This document shows, in pieces, positions 45,453 through 54,647 of a stretch of 64,000 nt of DNA (position 1 is the first letter of the stretch; every line of letters starts with the position of its first letter). This DNA comes from Cerasibacillus sp036516575 (GTDB lineage Bacteria; Bacillota; Bacilli; Bacillales; Amphibacillaceae), in the NCBI RefSeq assembly GCF_036516575.1, contig NZ_DATBTY010000018.1:58259-122258 (forward strand), written 5' to 3'. The position numbers were made by a program, and so were the translations under genes. The notes under the pieces are model-generated. The model worked only from the letters and a program-made list of their open reading frames with translations. It ran no database searches and had not been told where the DNA came from.

Positions 45453-46097
45453 CTAATGCAATGTTCCTCCCCCGTCACGAATATCATCTTTTACTTTCAC
45501 CGCTATGACTGCAGCTCCCTTTAATCCTTTCACAATCACATCAAGACTCATGCTTGCCGCACCATTTTCTAACGTCTGCTCTGGTATAAAAGGAATATGG
45601 ATGAAGCCACCGCGAACATGAGGGGCTTGTTCGTGAAGATGATGCATCACTCCATAAAAAAGATGATTACACACAAAAGTCCCGGCTGTATTGGAGACAG
45701 CAGCTGGCACACCTGCACGGCGCATCTCTTGAATCATTTTTTTAATCGGAAGGGTTGTCCAATATGCAGCGGGTCCTCCTTCTACAATTGGTTCATCGAT
45801 TGGCTGATTGCCTTCGTTATCCGGAATGCGTGCATCATCGATATTGACTGCGACTCTTTCGGGTGTGATTTGCGTTCTTCCACCAGCTTGTCCGACACAA
45901 ATCACAACATCAGGGTTATGCTTTTCTATCCCGTTCTGAACGACCTCAATCGATTTTTGAAACACTGTTGGCACTTCTAAAGCGATAAGCTCGATATCAT
46001 CAACCACCAAACCATCAAGCTGTTTCACTGCTTCCAAAGCGGGATTGATTGTTTCTTTTCCAAACGGGTCAAAACCTGTCAATAATACTTTTTTCAT
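45453..46097 (-). CDS. pcp: Pyroglutamyl-peptidase I
   Basis: 214 residues, a cytoplasmic C15 cysteine peptidase that removes N-terminal pyroglutamate. The opening VLLTGFDPFGKETINPA, the catalytic Cys in SNTAGTFVCNHLFYG, the Glu region GGRTQITPERVAVN and a His in GGFIHIPFIPEQ fit the Glu-Cys-His triad. Length is usual (about 215). CGGAGGTCTTACAT precedes the ATG. It is monocistronic. Confidence 0.95.
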   Translation of the reverse strand: MKKVLLTGFDPFGKETINPALEAVKQLDGLVVDDIELIALEVPTVFQKSIEVVQNGIEKHNPDVVICVGQAGGRTQITPERVAVNIDDARIPDNEGNQPIDEPIVEGGPAAYWTTLPIKKMIQEMRRAGVPAAVSNTAGTFVCNHLFYGVMHHLHEQAPHVRGGFIHIPFIPEQTLENGAASMSLDVIVKGLKGAAVIAVKVKDDIRDGGGTLH

Positions 46098-46239
46098 ATG
46101 TAAGACCTCCGAAAGTTGATTTTTAAGAAGCTAACACTCTATTTATTGCAAAAGGTTATGAATATTTATCAGGTCTACGTTCGCACTCTTTGCGTTTTCT
46201 ATTACGTGAATGTGTTCATATTAAGCGCGGACCTCTACC

Positions 46240-46390
46240 AGTTGCGGGTTACGCTTCTCACCCGCTTCACATCGGGTAAAAAATTCTATCCGTTATGATT
46301 ATCCTGTTCTGGGCAAGATCACATCGGGTAGGTGGTCTCTGCGAGTTATAGGGTTCGTTTCTGACACGACTTCACATCGGAATATCTTTC
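46240..46390. repeat. Degenerate 52-bp repeats (family C)
   Basis: TCACATCGG recurs at about 46267, 46319 and 46372, a 52-53 base period, with the rest of the units strongly diverged. It lies just upstream of pcp on the noncoding side. Its core does not match families A or B. Confidence 0.55.
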
Positions 46391-46599
46391 TATTCTATCA
46401 GAATAATAGCATCTGTCATGGAAACGAGCAAACGATGCTCATAGAAAGAGGGTAACTTACAACACATCTCACCTACGATAATTGATATATCATATATAAC
46501 AATTACTCGCCTCGTTTTTCAACATCCGTTATACTAAAAATAAAAATAAGGAGTCAAACCATGATACACATCACTCCGCCATCCAAGGTATGGTGATAA

Positions 46600-46790
46600 C
46601 AATGTGCCTACTTGGAGATTTATGCACGAGTTTAGAGCAAATTGAAGTAGGCAATTGTACCTATTACTCGGTTGATGTACGTAATTAGAATATTGATAGG
46701 ATTTACTTGCACTATTAATCAGGGCGACAACATCATTTGTGCAAATTGCAAGAGGTAACTTGCACGATTAGTCAGATTATACGCATGAAT
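46600..46790. repeat. Degenerate 52-53 bp repeats (family D)
   Basis: ACTTGCACTATTAATCAG at 46705 and ACTTGCACGATTAGTCAG at 46758 are clear copies 53 bases apart. A weaker copy (ATTGTACCTATTACTCGG) sits near 46653 and a trace near 46603. The rest of the 46391-46600 gap shows nothing I can support. Confidence 0.55.
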
Positions 46791-46850
46791 ATGACACGTA
46801 TGGTGAGCTCATTCATATATAATAAAATAAAACAATAGAGGAGCAAAACA

Positions 46851-47204
46851 ATGGCAAAAGTGATTTTTCATGATGCAGACGAAAATATAAAAGAAGTAAC
46901 GATTCGCGAAGGACATACCATTTTACGGGCTGCAAAGCAAGGACGTATTCCATTAAGACATAAATGTGGAGGTAGAGCATCTTGTACGACATGCAAAGTA
47001 ATAATCCATGAACAAAATAGTATTTCTCATCCCGGGCATAATGAGGTACAAAGACTCGGCGAGGAACAAATCGAAAAAGGGATGCGCCTCAGCTGCCAAA
47101 CACGAGTGTATCAAACAGTCGAGGTCTATATTCCAGAAGACCCATTTCGTGCTAGGGTCCGTGCCCTTTTGGCGAAACAACGGGAACTAGAGAATGGCGG
47201 ATAA
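46851..47204 (+). CDS. 2Fe-2S ferredoxin
   Basis: 117 residues, a plant-type (beta-grasp) ferredoxin. Cluster Cys pattern KCGGRASCTTCK (C-x5-C-x2-C) plus a distal Cys in RLSCQTRVY. The C-terminal extension (PEDPFRARVRALLAKQRELENGG) is basic and helical. It would be a soluble electron carrier. AGAGGAG lies before the ATG. No redox partner is adjacent, so its pathway is unknown. Confidence 0.9.
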   Translation: MAKVIFHDADENIKEVTIREGHTILRAAKQGRIPLRHKCGGRASCTTCKVIIHEQNSISHPGHNEVQRLGEEQIEKGMRLSCQTRVYQTVEVYIPEDPFRARVRALLAKQRELENGG

Positions 47205-47213
47205 AATAGATAA

Positions 47214-47250
47214 AAACGGCCGCACTTTTCCAAGCGTGACCGTTTCAATT
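47214..47250. terminator. Bidirectional terminator between ferredoxin and GT2 genes
   Basis: AAAACGGCCGCACTT pairs imperfectly with AAGCGTGACCGTTT across TTCC (two mismatches). It lies between converging genes; the T tails are short, so strength is uncertain. Confidence 0.6.
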
Positions 47251-47265
47251 AATGCCAACAATGCA

Positions 47266-48519
47266 TTATGACCCTTCCTTAAATCGAGCCGTTTTATACC
47301 ACTTTACCTCCTGGTTAAGCATGACCCGCTTAAACTCCATCATCGCGGAATAAACGATTAACAATAACCAGAGTTGCGAATACATGGCATACATGAGGAA
47401 CACGATAACAGCATTTTTTACGTTCAATTGCTTTTCAATACATAGTGCCAGCCATACCTCTGTAACAAAAAGCAAAAAACCGACGACCAATAACACAACG
47501 GAAACATGACCAATGGAAATGTCCAAGTCGACAAATAAATTGATGACGAAAATGCTATGAGAGATCAAGACACCTGTAAAAAATAAAAAATAAGTTAATA
47601 GAAAATAAACTAAATCGATCAACACTTTTTTATTCGCTAACTGGTGGAATCGTGTTAAATATTTGCCAATGACATACATATTTCCGCGTGCCCATCGTGT
47701 TCTTTGGTTCCACCATACGTTCCATGTTTCTGGTTCTTGTTCCCAAGTAATCGCCGCTGGATTAAACCGGATATAATAACCTAAGTTATACACACGGATG
47801 CTTAATTCGGTGTCTTCTGATAAGGCCTTTTCGTCCCACCCACCTAATCTTTCCAAAATAGACCGTCTAATGGCAAAATTTGTTCCCGGTATCGTCGTCA
47901 TTTTAAATAAAAACCATCTTCCAGCTTGGGCTAACCATTGAAAGGTAATCGTTTCAATATTAATGAAACGGGTGAGTAAATTTTTCTTCGCATTGACAAC
48001 CCGAAATTTCCCAACAGCTGCTCCTGCCTTTTTATCATGTTGCAAGGTTAGTACAAGATTCCGAACAGCGTCAGGCTCGGGTGTGTTATCAGCATCATAA
48101 ACAACAATAATCTCGCCAGTGGCCTGTTTTAACCCTACATTTAAAGCGCCTGATTTTCCCTTCCCTGCTAAAGGTGGTTTATTATGTATGACTTTGATAA
48201 AGGCATGGTCCTTGGCGTACGAATCGGTAATCTCACCCGTTGCATCCGATGAATTATCATTGATAATAATGACTTCTAATTTATCTTCCGGATAATTTAA
48301 TCGAATCATTGATTCAATCGTCTCTTTTATAACAACTGCTTCATTATGTGCTGGAATAAGGATGCTAACAGTCGGTGGATCTGGCGAATCTTCTAACCAC
48401 AACTTCATGATACGCTCATATTTTAAAGAAAAATAATAACCGCCTTGAATCAAAATCATGTGATAAAAAAGCTTTAACCATATAATGAATAGCGATACAT
48501 ATAATAATTGGTTAGTCAA
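47266..48519 (-). CDS. Processive glycosyltransferase family 2 (PgaC/IcaA-like)
   Basis: 417 residues. One N-terminal helix (LLYVSLFIIWLKLFYHMILI), a GT-A domain about 50-280, then four helices. Motifs: VSILIPAHNEAVVIKETIESM, DNSSD, VYDADNTPEPD (DxD), SEDTELSIR (acid/base Asp) and WWNQRTRWARG (Q-x2-R-W), the full set of processive polysaccharide synthases. It likely polymerises and exports a beta-linked, probably GlcNAc-type, polysaccharide. The start is TTG with GGGGG 7 bases upstream; it overlaps the end of the DUF2334 gene by 8 bases, so the two are coupled. Confidence 0.9.
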   Translation of the reverse strand: MTNQLLYVSLFIIWLKLFYHMILIQGGYYFSLKYERIMKLWLEDSPDPPTVSILIPAHNEAVVIKETIESMIRLNYPEDKLEVIIINDNSSDATGEITDSYAKDHAFIKVIHNKPPLAGKGKSGALNVGLKQATGEIIVVYDADNTPEPDAVRNLVLTLQHDKKAGAAVGKFRVVNAKKNLLTRFINIETITFQWLAQAGRWFLFKMTTIPGTNFAIRRSILERLGGWDEKALSEDTELSIRVYNLGYYIRFNPAAITWEQEPETWNVWWNQRTRWARGNMYVIGKYLTRFHQLANKKVLIDLVYFLLTYFLFFTGVLISHSIFVINLFVDLDISIGHVSVVLLVVGFLLFVTEVWLALCIEKQLNVKNAVIVFLMYAMYSQLWLLLIVYSAMMEFKRVMLNQEVKWYKTARFKEGS

Positions 48520-50275
48520 TCGAATACCCCCGTTTTATCCGCCCATTTCTATAGCTTATAGAAATAATTCGATATATAAAATTCACAACCGCAAGTGCCC
48601 CAATACCAGCAACAGACCAAAGTATAATGACGAGAATGTTATTCATGTGATAACCAAAGTAATCAAATGAGGATTTAAAAAGACCTAAATGGTTTATCTT
48701 TACAACGATTTCTCCGTTTTTGGTTTTTATATCCACGTAATCCGTTTGTACACGATGATTCAGCTGCTTTAAGTCAATCCAGTTTATTTGTGGGAATTTT
48801 TCCAACTCCGCTATCAATTCCTCAAACAGCTTCACTCCAAGATAAGGGTGATAAAATCCCGCCACTATCCCATCTCTAACAAACTGGTAATCTTGCGCGT
48901 TTAGTACCATTTTTTCTATCGCTTGTGAATCATCAGGTTTGACATAGCCAATGGTTTCTGGAAGTAACTGCATACCATGCAAGAAACTTGGCTTAGACAT
49001 ATATGGTACTGTCGTCATGATTTCCCAATCTTCATCACTCAGTTGCAACTGACCGACATACGTTGAAAAGAATTCAGAAGCCACCTCATATCCATACTGG
49101 GACATCGTATAATGTGGCGCTTCAAAAGCAAGCGGATATAAACCGTAATTAGCTAATTCCTGAATCCCCTTCGTTAATCGTTCTTCAATATATTCCCTTT
49201 CATACGCTTTTTGTTCACTTAAAAATTGCTCATATTCATCCTCATCTCCAAAATCATCTTTTGTTTTCACTCGAACGGCATCATCCGGTCCGTGGTAAAT
49301 CGGCATATTGTATTCTACATCCCAGAATTCAAACCCTTCCCCCGTTTCACTTAAACGAAACTGATGTGTATAGCCATGCAAAACAATACTGCCACCATTA
49401 TCTTGCATATACTTTAGTACTTTTAATAATTTGGGTGAATCGGATAAATGATATTGTTTTTTTGTCTCTGGGTTTGTATACACAGGAATGACTGCTATCA
49501 TGTATGGAATATTTTTCTCCGCTAATATATTAGCAATGGCCATCATGTTTTCAGGATCTACTAATGGATGAATATCTTCTAGGCGAATATAACCAAGCGG
49601 CGACTCCGCATCTTCTCTAGTCTCAGTAGAAAATACCTCGTGAAGAGCTTCAGCAAATACAATCGAAAAAGGTTGTTTTAATAGATTGGAAGCAAAATAA
49701 TAGTCTTTTTTATACTTCACCAATAATGGATGTGTCTCATTTTTCTTCTTTCCAAGCAATATTGCTATTGCTTGCTGTTGCCTGGAAATGTCAATATTTA
49801 TAATACTTTGGGGAACAATAGAAATCTGCTTATCTATTTCCTTTGTATGAATCACTTCCTCGATCACAGCACTATCCACTCTCCAGTCTATGAAAGAAAA
49901 ACGTTCCCCGAACTGTTCGACATTATGTCCTATCGCAACCATTACACCTGTAAATTTCGCGACTGTGCTGATTAACATTCTTGGTAACAGCTCCTTTCGT
50001 TGACCATAGTAAAATACGACATCCACTTCCTCTATATCCTTTTTCTCCACTTCTGAAGTCGATACAAATCGAATATTTTCAGTAAAATGCCCTATTAACA
50101 TATCTAGCATTTTTTGATGTTCATCGATTGTCTTATTCTCGGACGAATAAATAACTAATACATTAGGATTTTCTCCGCTCACACTCTCAGCAGAAACAAC
50201 ATGATTTGTTACACGCAAAAAAATAACCACTCCGATAATTATTAGTGTGCATACGACCTTCATACTCTCTCTCAT
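48512..50275 (-). CDS. DUF2334 protein (polysaccharide deacetylase-like), membrane anchored
   Basis: 587 residues. Signal or anchor helix at about 7-25, an N-terminal GATase-like beta/alpha part (VLVIYSSENKTIDEHQKML), the DUF2334 domain about 230-480 and a C-terminal helix (MNNILVIILWSVAGIGALAVV). DUF2334 is a distant relative of NodB-type carbohydrate esterases: YIRLEDIHPL holds the Asp, SIVLHGYTHQF the metal His pair, and FYHPYLG a C-terminal His. It lies upstream of, and overlaps, the GT2 gene, so it probably trims acetyl groups from that polymer outside the cell. AAGGG lies 8 bases before the ATG. Confidence 0.84.
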   Translation of the reverse strand: MRESMKVVCTLIIIGVVIFLRVTNHVVSAESVSGENPNVLVIYSSENKTIDEHQKMLDMLIGHFTENIRFVSTSEVEKKDIEEVDVVFYYGQRKELLPRMLISTVAKFTGVMVAIGHNVEQFGERFSFIDWRVDSAVIEEVIHTKEIDKQISIVPQSIINIDISRQQQAIAILLGKKKNETHPLLVKYKKDYYFASNLLKQPFSIVFAEALHEVFSTETREDAESPLGYIRLEDIHPLVDPENMMAIANILAEKNIPYMIAVIPVYTNPETKKQYHLSDSPKLLKVLKYMQDNGGSIVLHGYTHQFRLSETGEGFEFWDVEYNMPIYHGPDDAVRVKTKDDFGDEDEYEQFLSEQKAYEREYIEERLTKGIQELANYGLYPLAFEAPHYTMSQYGYEVASEFFSTYVGQLQLSDEDWEIMTTVPYMSKPSFLHGMQLLPETIGYVKPDDSQAIEKMVLNAQDYQFVRDGIVAGFYHPYLGVKLFEELIAELEKFPQINWIDLKQLNHRVQTDYVDIKTKNGEIVVKINHLGLFKSSFDYFGYHMNNILVIILWSVAGIGALAVVNFIYRIISISYRNGRIKRGYSID

Positions 50276-50362
50276 TTCCCTATCCCTTCTATAAATATAT
50301 TCTTCTTTAGCGCTAAGGCTATGTTATTAAGGAGCAAGGGAAAAAAGACCAAAAAATGAAAT

Positions 50363-50402
50363 AAAAAAGTGACTCATTCATTTTCTTAACTAAATGAGTC
50401 AT
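50363..50402 (-). terminator. Intrinsic terminator after the GH113-like gene
   Basis: TGACTCATT and AATGAGTCA pair across 14 bases; on the minus strand six T residues follow. It separates the hydrolase transcript from the DUF2334-GT2 pair. Confidence 0.85.
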
Positions 50403-50447
50403 TTTTCGTCGTTATATTTACATTTATTCCGATGTTGTTTTACAAGG

Positions 50448-51572
50448 TTAATCATTCTTCCAATTCTTTAAAAAGTGACGTTTGATGACAAATTCTGTTT
50501 GCGAATGAAGTGGTGAATAATTAACGGCACCCGGATTCTCATCCAACGTGACACTCCACCAATAAATCCCCTGAATGAGCGGTTTCCAAACCCGATATGT
50601 CGCCTCGTAATAATGAGCTTGAGCGTCCCAATCGAGCTTACCGTTTGGAAATTGCCATGAATAAGGCGTTCGATAGGCACCCCGAACGGGAACAATCCCC
50701 GATTCCGTGATGACGACGGACTTATTTTTAAGTGGACGCTTCACTTGATCAATCCATTTATCCCATGCCTTTTCCAATGTTTCAACACTCGCACCGTTAG
50801 AAGCATGTAATGGAAAATAAGCATCAATCCCGACATAATCAAGTAAATCAACGAACTCAATCCTAGGGATATCATGAACCGTATCCCAATTAAAAGAATA
50901 AATCAGTTCCCCCTGATAAGCTTCGCGCAATGCATGAATAAGTCGTTGCCACTGAGCTTGATAACTTTTTTGCAGTGAATTAAACTCTGTCCCGATATTA
51001 AAGATTTCAACATCAGTCGCTTGTGCCAATTTAGCGTATGTGAGCAATAAGGATTGATAACTGTCAAACCAAGCTTCAGGATTTGTCGGTTTAATCTGTC
51101 CCCGCCACATATTTGCAGCCTGAAAGCTTTCTTCATCAAGAATCGGTCTTAGCATGACACTAAGACCGATTGCATGAGCTTCATCTATGAGTGTCCGAAT
51201 TTCTGTCATCGTCGGTGTAATCATGGGGTTGTTTTTTACTTCATTTGCTTGAATGCCCATTTGATAAATCGGAAAAACAATCGCCACACTATTAATCCCT
51301 AACTTACGCAAATGCTGAAACATCTCTATCGCCGCTTCTTTTTCTGGATGACCATAAATAAGAACATTCATACCAGCTTGAAATTCATCACTCTTATATT
51401 TTGGCTGTGCTATTTGTTTTTTCAATTGTTCATACTCCCTTTTGATTAGAGTGGTTGTATGCTTGACTTCATCCAATTCGACTTGATTGTTTTTCAAACC
51501 TTGCCATGTGAAAAAAATAAGGGCAAGTGAGATGATCATAATGAGTATGAGAATAGATGTTTTCCTTGACAC
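50448..51572 (-). CDS. Membrane-anchored GH113-like glycoside hydrolase
   Basis: 374 residues. N-terminal helix (ILILIMIISLALIFFTWQGL) then a short coiled-coil stalk and a TIM barrel. AGMNVLIYG, SVAIVFPIYQMGIQANEV, IGLSVMLRPILDEES, FNIGTEFNSL (acid/base Glu) and VVITESGI (nucleophile Glu) fit clan GH-A, nearest GH113 (beta-mannanase-type). It is probably extracellular and may cut or edit the polymer made by the neighbouring GT2. ATG with GGAG upstream. It lies between the DUF2334 gene and the epimerase gene, all on the minus strand. Confidence 0.72.
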   Translation of the reverse strand: MSRKTSILILIMIISLALIFFTWQGLKNNQVELDEVKHTTTLIKREYEQLKKQIAQPKYKSDEFQAGMNVLIYGHPEKEAAIEMFQHLRKLGINSVAIVFPIYQMGIQANEVKNNPMITPTMTEIRTLIDEAHAIGLSVMLRPILDEESFQAANMWRGQIKPTNPEAWFDSYQSLLLTYAKLAQATDVEIFNIGTEFNSLQKSYQAQWQRLIHALREAYQGELIYSFNWDTVHDIPRIEFVDLLDYVGIDAYFPLHASNGASVETLEKAWDKWIDQVKRPLKNKSVVITESGIVPVRGAYRTPYSWQFPNGKLDWDAQAHYYEATYRVWKPLIQGIYWWSVTLDENPGAVNYSPLHSQTEFVIKRHFLKNWKND

Positions 51573-51809
51573 TTATTTCGCTCCTTTGTGTTCATGTTAG
51601 CCATGAAAAAATCTTCAATTACTAGTCGTCTTCTGACATGTAAAAGGAATGATTCAAGCTATAACCATAACCAAAAACTGTCATAGCTTCACATTCAACT
51701 GTTTATCTATTGCTTTATATCCAGTTTTGCCAAAAATCTTTTCTCTCATTAATATTTCTAATTCACTCAGCTCACTCATCCCCAAACACATAGCCCACAT
51801 GAATCAGCT
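51573..51809. other. Gap between GH113-like and wecB genes
   Basis: 237 bases. No gene, and no convincing terminator for wecB was found. The antisense frame at 51649-51945 overlaps the wecB end and has no support. Confidence 0.3.
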
Positions 51810-52970
51810 CTATACTTCTAAAACATGCCCTAATTTTAGAACTGATTTGTTGAAGAAATCTTCAATCGCATCGACAATTTTAATGGATGCGTCGCCATCA
51901 CCATATGGGTTTTTAGCTTGTGCCATATTGTCATATGCTCCTTGATTCGTTAAGAGTTCATTAGCTAAATGAAAAATGGTATCTTCTTCTGTTCCGGCTA
52001 GTTTTAATGTCCCTGATTCAATCCCTTCTGGGCGTTCTGTCGTATCCCGTAAAACTAGAACAGGAACACCTAACGAAGGCGCTTCTTCTTGCACACCACC
52101 AGAATCTGTCAAAATAAGATGCGATTTGGCGGCAAAATTATGGAAATCGACGACATCGAGCGGTTCAATAAGATGAATCCGCTCATGCTTTCCTAAAAAG
52201 GAATGGGCTGTTCGTTTAACAACCGGATTCAAATGTACTGGATATACGACATGAATATCATCGTGTGTTTCAACTAAGCGCCTAATAGCACGAAACATTT
52301 GTTCCATGTTTTTACCGATATTTTCCCGCCGGTGAGCCGTCATTAGAACTAAACGCTTGTCTCCAATTTCTTCAAGAAGTGGATGTGTATACGATTCATT
52401 TACCGTTGTTTTCAGTGCATCAATAGCAGTGTTCCCTGTGACATAAATACTTTCTTCTCGTTTATTTTCATCTAACAAATGTTGCTTTGAAGTCTCTGTC
52501 GGCGAAAAATGAAAATCTGCCATTACACCTGTTAATTGACGATTCATCTCTTCCGGGAATGGCGAAAATTTATTCCATGTTCGAAGCCCTGCCTCCACAT
52601 GCCCAATCTTAATTTGGTTATAAAATGCTGCAAGAGAGGCTGCAAATGTCGTACTTGTATCACCATGAACAAGAACTAGATCAGGCTTTTCTTCTATCAT
52701 GATTTGATTCAACCCAGCTAAGGTCCGGTTCATAATGTCTACGAGAGATTGCTTCTGTTTCATAATATTTAAATCATAATCCGGCGTGATATTAAAAATA
52801 TCTAACACTTGGTCAAGCATTTCGCGATGTTGGGCCGTTACAGTAACAATCGATTCAAACATCTCTCTCCGCTTCTCTAATTCCAAAACAAGCGGCGCCA
52901 TTTTGATCGCTTCTGGCCTTGTGCCAAAAATAGTCATGACTTTAATTCGCTTCCACTTCCTTTTCATCAT
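51810..52970 (-). CDS. wecB: UDP-N-acetylglucosamine 2-epimerase (non-hydrolysing)
   Basis: 386 residues. It interconverts UDP-GlcNAc and UDP-ManNAc, feeding ManNAc into cell-wall or capsule polymers. VMTIFGTRPEAIKMAPLV, VLVHGDTSTTFAASLAAF, GHVEAGLRTW, MTAHRRENIGK and DSGGVQEEAPSLGVPVLVLRDTTERPEG are the family's main motifs, all intact. GAGGGATATCT precedes the double ATG. Located next to the GH113-like, DUF2334 and GT2 genes, it suggests that the polymer contains or is linked to ManNAc (inference). Confidence 0.95.
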   Translation of the reverse strand: MMKRKWKRIKVMTIFGTRPEAIKMAPLVLELEKRREMFESIVTVTAQHREMLDQVLDIFNITPDYDLNIMKQKQSLVDIMNRTLAGLNQIMIEEKPDLVLVHGDTSTTFAASLAAFYNQIKIGHVEAGLRTWNKFSPFPEEMNRQLTGVMADFHFSPTETSKQHLLDENKREESIYVTGNTAIDALKTTVNESYTHPLLEEIGDKRLVLMTAHRRENIGKNMEQMFRAIRRLVETHDDIHVVYPVHLNPVVKRTAHSFLGKHERIHLIEPLDVVDFHNFAAKSHLILTDSGGVQEEAPSLGVPVLVLRDTTERPEGIESGTLKLAGTEEDTIFHLANELLTNQGAYDNMAQAKNPYGDGDASIKIVDAIEDFFNKSVLKLGHVLEV

Positions 52971-53234
52971 AGATATCCCTCATTCCCATTTAATCAATTG
53001 ATTGAAATTTCCTATATTTTCCTGTTTAAAAAAATGCATTACCTTTTCATTAATATGCTGATTCAATAGAAAAAATGTGCACCGATTAAGTTGCTCTACT
53101 CAGATAATAATTTATTTAACTTGAGTTACCATCTCGTTTAGGAAACATTTTTGATCTAGAAATAGGAAACAAATAGCAGATTGGCAGTTGCATTACCGTT
53201 TAGATTAACACTTTCAATTTTATGAATAATCTAT

Positions 53235-53274
53235 TATAATGAATGGCATACGCAGTGAATGAGTAATCATTCAT
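53235..53274 (+). promoter_or_regulatory. Promoter -10 and FadR box upstream of the enoyl-CoA hydratase gene
   Basis: TATAAT at 53235-53240 (weak -35 TTTCAA 17 bases upstream) and the dyad TGAATGAGTAATCATTCAT at 53256-53274, which matches the B. subtilis FadR (TetR-type) box TGAATGA-n4-TCATTCA. The box would lie just downstream of the transcription start. An identical 19-mer is at 55431. Confidence 0.85.
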
Positions 53275-53404
53275 ATTTGTGTGGAGCAAAAATGATTCGA
53301 TATTGAAGAGTAGCAATCCGTTTATTAAGGATGAGAAGGAATGACAGAAATTGTAATTTAAAGTGTAAATTTCCCCATGAGACTCATTAGATTTAATGCG
53401 GGCT

Positions 53405-53512
53405 TTGTTTCGAGCGTTGGGCGTAGATACCACTCCTTGTTTATTCTTGATTTTTGTGAAGTTTGTGGGGAGTGCGGTACTCTACTCCTTACTGAATCTG
53501 AGTTTGGAGGTA
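53405..53512. repeat. Degenerate repeats (family A, locus 3)
   Basis: Two diverged copies: TTGGGCGTAGATACCACTCC near 53420 and TGGGGAGTGCGGTACTCTACTCC near 53468, about 50-55 bases apart. They share the (G)GAGT-n-ACTCC core with the other family A loci. They lie in the 5' untranslated region of the enoyl-CoA hydratase gene. Confidence 0.6.
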
Positions 53513-53559
53513 GTTGGTGAGGAGTAAGACAAAGAAAAAATAACTTAGGAGTGATATGG

Positions 53560-54330
53560 ATGGAAAAAGTTAAGTTAGTTAGAGAAAATGGCGTTTCAAC
53601 TATTATGCTAAATCGACCAGATAGCTATAATGCGATTGATGTCGAAACGATGGAACAGTTATTAGAGAAAATTGAACAAGTAGAAAAAAATGATGACAAC
53701 ATTGTCATTATGACCGGTGCAGGCAAGGCGTTTAGTTCTGGTGGCGATATTGCTATGATGAAACAACTTCATGATGCCACTCAGTTTAAAAATGTGATGC
53801 TAACACTAGAAGCCATCGCATTGAAATTATATATGCTTCCTAAAATTACGATTGCCGCTGTTAACGGATCAGCTGTTGGTTTGGGATTAAGCTTAGCGCT
53901 AAACTCCGATTATATTGTCGCCCATCAAGAAGCGAAGTTCGGCATGCTTTTTGCTGGCATCGCTTTAATTCCAGATGGTGGTGGACACTTCTTCCTAAAA
54001 GAACGCCTCGGCGTACATCAGGCAAAGCAGTTTATTTGGAGCCTGAAACAAGTTAGCGGTGAAACAGCGAAAAATATCGGCTTTGTCGAAATCCTAACAG
54101 ATCAGGATGCACAATTGGGAGCCAAACATCTAGCAACCCAATTACAAGCCGCTCCCCTTCAAGCCATCATTGAATCCAAGATAATCTATCATGAAGAGAA
54201 AAAAGATGAGCTTCGGCATTTCTTGGAGCGAGAAAAACAAGGCCAACTCAAAATGAGAAGTACTGAAGATCACCAAGAAGGAGTGCGCGCCTTTTTAGAA
54301 AAACGAAAACCGGTGTTTAAAGGAAAATAA
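53560..54330 (+). CDS. Enoyl-CoA hydratase/isomerase family protein
   Basis: 256 residues, crotonase fold. LNRPDSYNAID, the oxyanion loop FSSGGDIAMM and AAVNGSAVGLGLSLALNSD are conserved; the second catalytic-site region FAGIALIPDGGG has Asp rather than the Glu of classical hydratases, so isomerase or another crotonase activity is possible. Its FadR box places it in fatty-acid beta-oxidation. The start MEKVKLVREN is 6 bases after AGGAGTG; three upstream codons are open. Resembles B. subtilis YhaR/EchA-type proteins. Confidence 0.88.
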   Translation: MEKVKLVRENGVSTIMLNRPDSYNAIDVETMEQLLEKIEQVEKNDDNIVIMTGAGKAFSSGGDIAMMKQLHDATQFKNVMLTLEAIALKLYMLPKITIAAVNGSAVGLGLSLALNSDYIVAHQEAKFGMLFAGIALIPDGGGHFFLKERLGVHQAKQFIWSLKQVSGETAKNIGFVEILTDQDAQLGAKHLATQLQAAPLQAIIESKIIYHEEKKDELRHFLEREKQGQLKMRSTEDHQEGVRAFLEKRKPVFKGK

Positions 54331-54430
54331 TAAATCTAAGGGCTACCGCGCTTTATGGAATCCGATACGTGCAACCTTACCTGTTACCAAGATGCTTTCT
54401 GTCTGTTCATGACATGTTTACAAACAAAAA

Positions 54431-54463
54431 CGTGAGCACACAAGTTAGGGGGTGCTCGTTTTT
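54431..54463 (+). terminator. Possible terminator after the enoyl-CoA hydratase gene
   Basis: GAGCAC (54434-54439) and GTGCTC (54452-54457) form a 6-bp stem with a 12-base loop, followed by GTTTTT. Confidence 0.65.
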
Positions 54464-54480
54464 AAATAGAGGTTGCTATG

Positions 54481-54516
54481 GTCGCGCGATTCTGGCCCGG
54501 GGTCGCGCGATTTTGC
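54481..54516. repeat. 21-bp repeats (family B, locus 3)
   Basis: GTCGCGCGATT occurs at 54481 and 54502, 21 bases apart, with GGCCCGGG between. Third locus of the unit seen at 24302 and 37632. Confidence 0.8.
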
Positions 54517-54537
54517 AAGAACGGTAACTCGAACAAT

Positions 54538-54592
54538 AAAACCACATGAGATCTAGGTTTTTACATTCGATATCACGTGGTTTATTTTTTAA
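54538..54592. terminator. Bidirectional terminator between convergent genes
   Basis: AAAACCACATGAGATC pairs with GATATCACGTGGTTT (one or two mismatches) around an 18-base loop; T runs flank both sides (TTTATTTTTT on plus, TTTTATT on minus). Confidence 0.75.
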
Positions 54593-54647
54593 AAAAACTC
54601 GTATATCTAACCTACTATTCTACTGACAAACTACTCCCATTAACCTA

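Noticed and set aside
51649..51945. 98-codon plus-strand frame
   Set aside because: Mostly antisense of the wecB end; no binding site.
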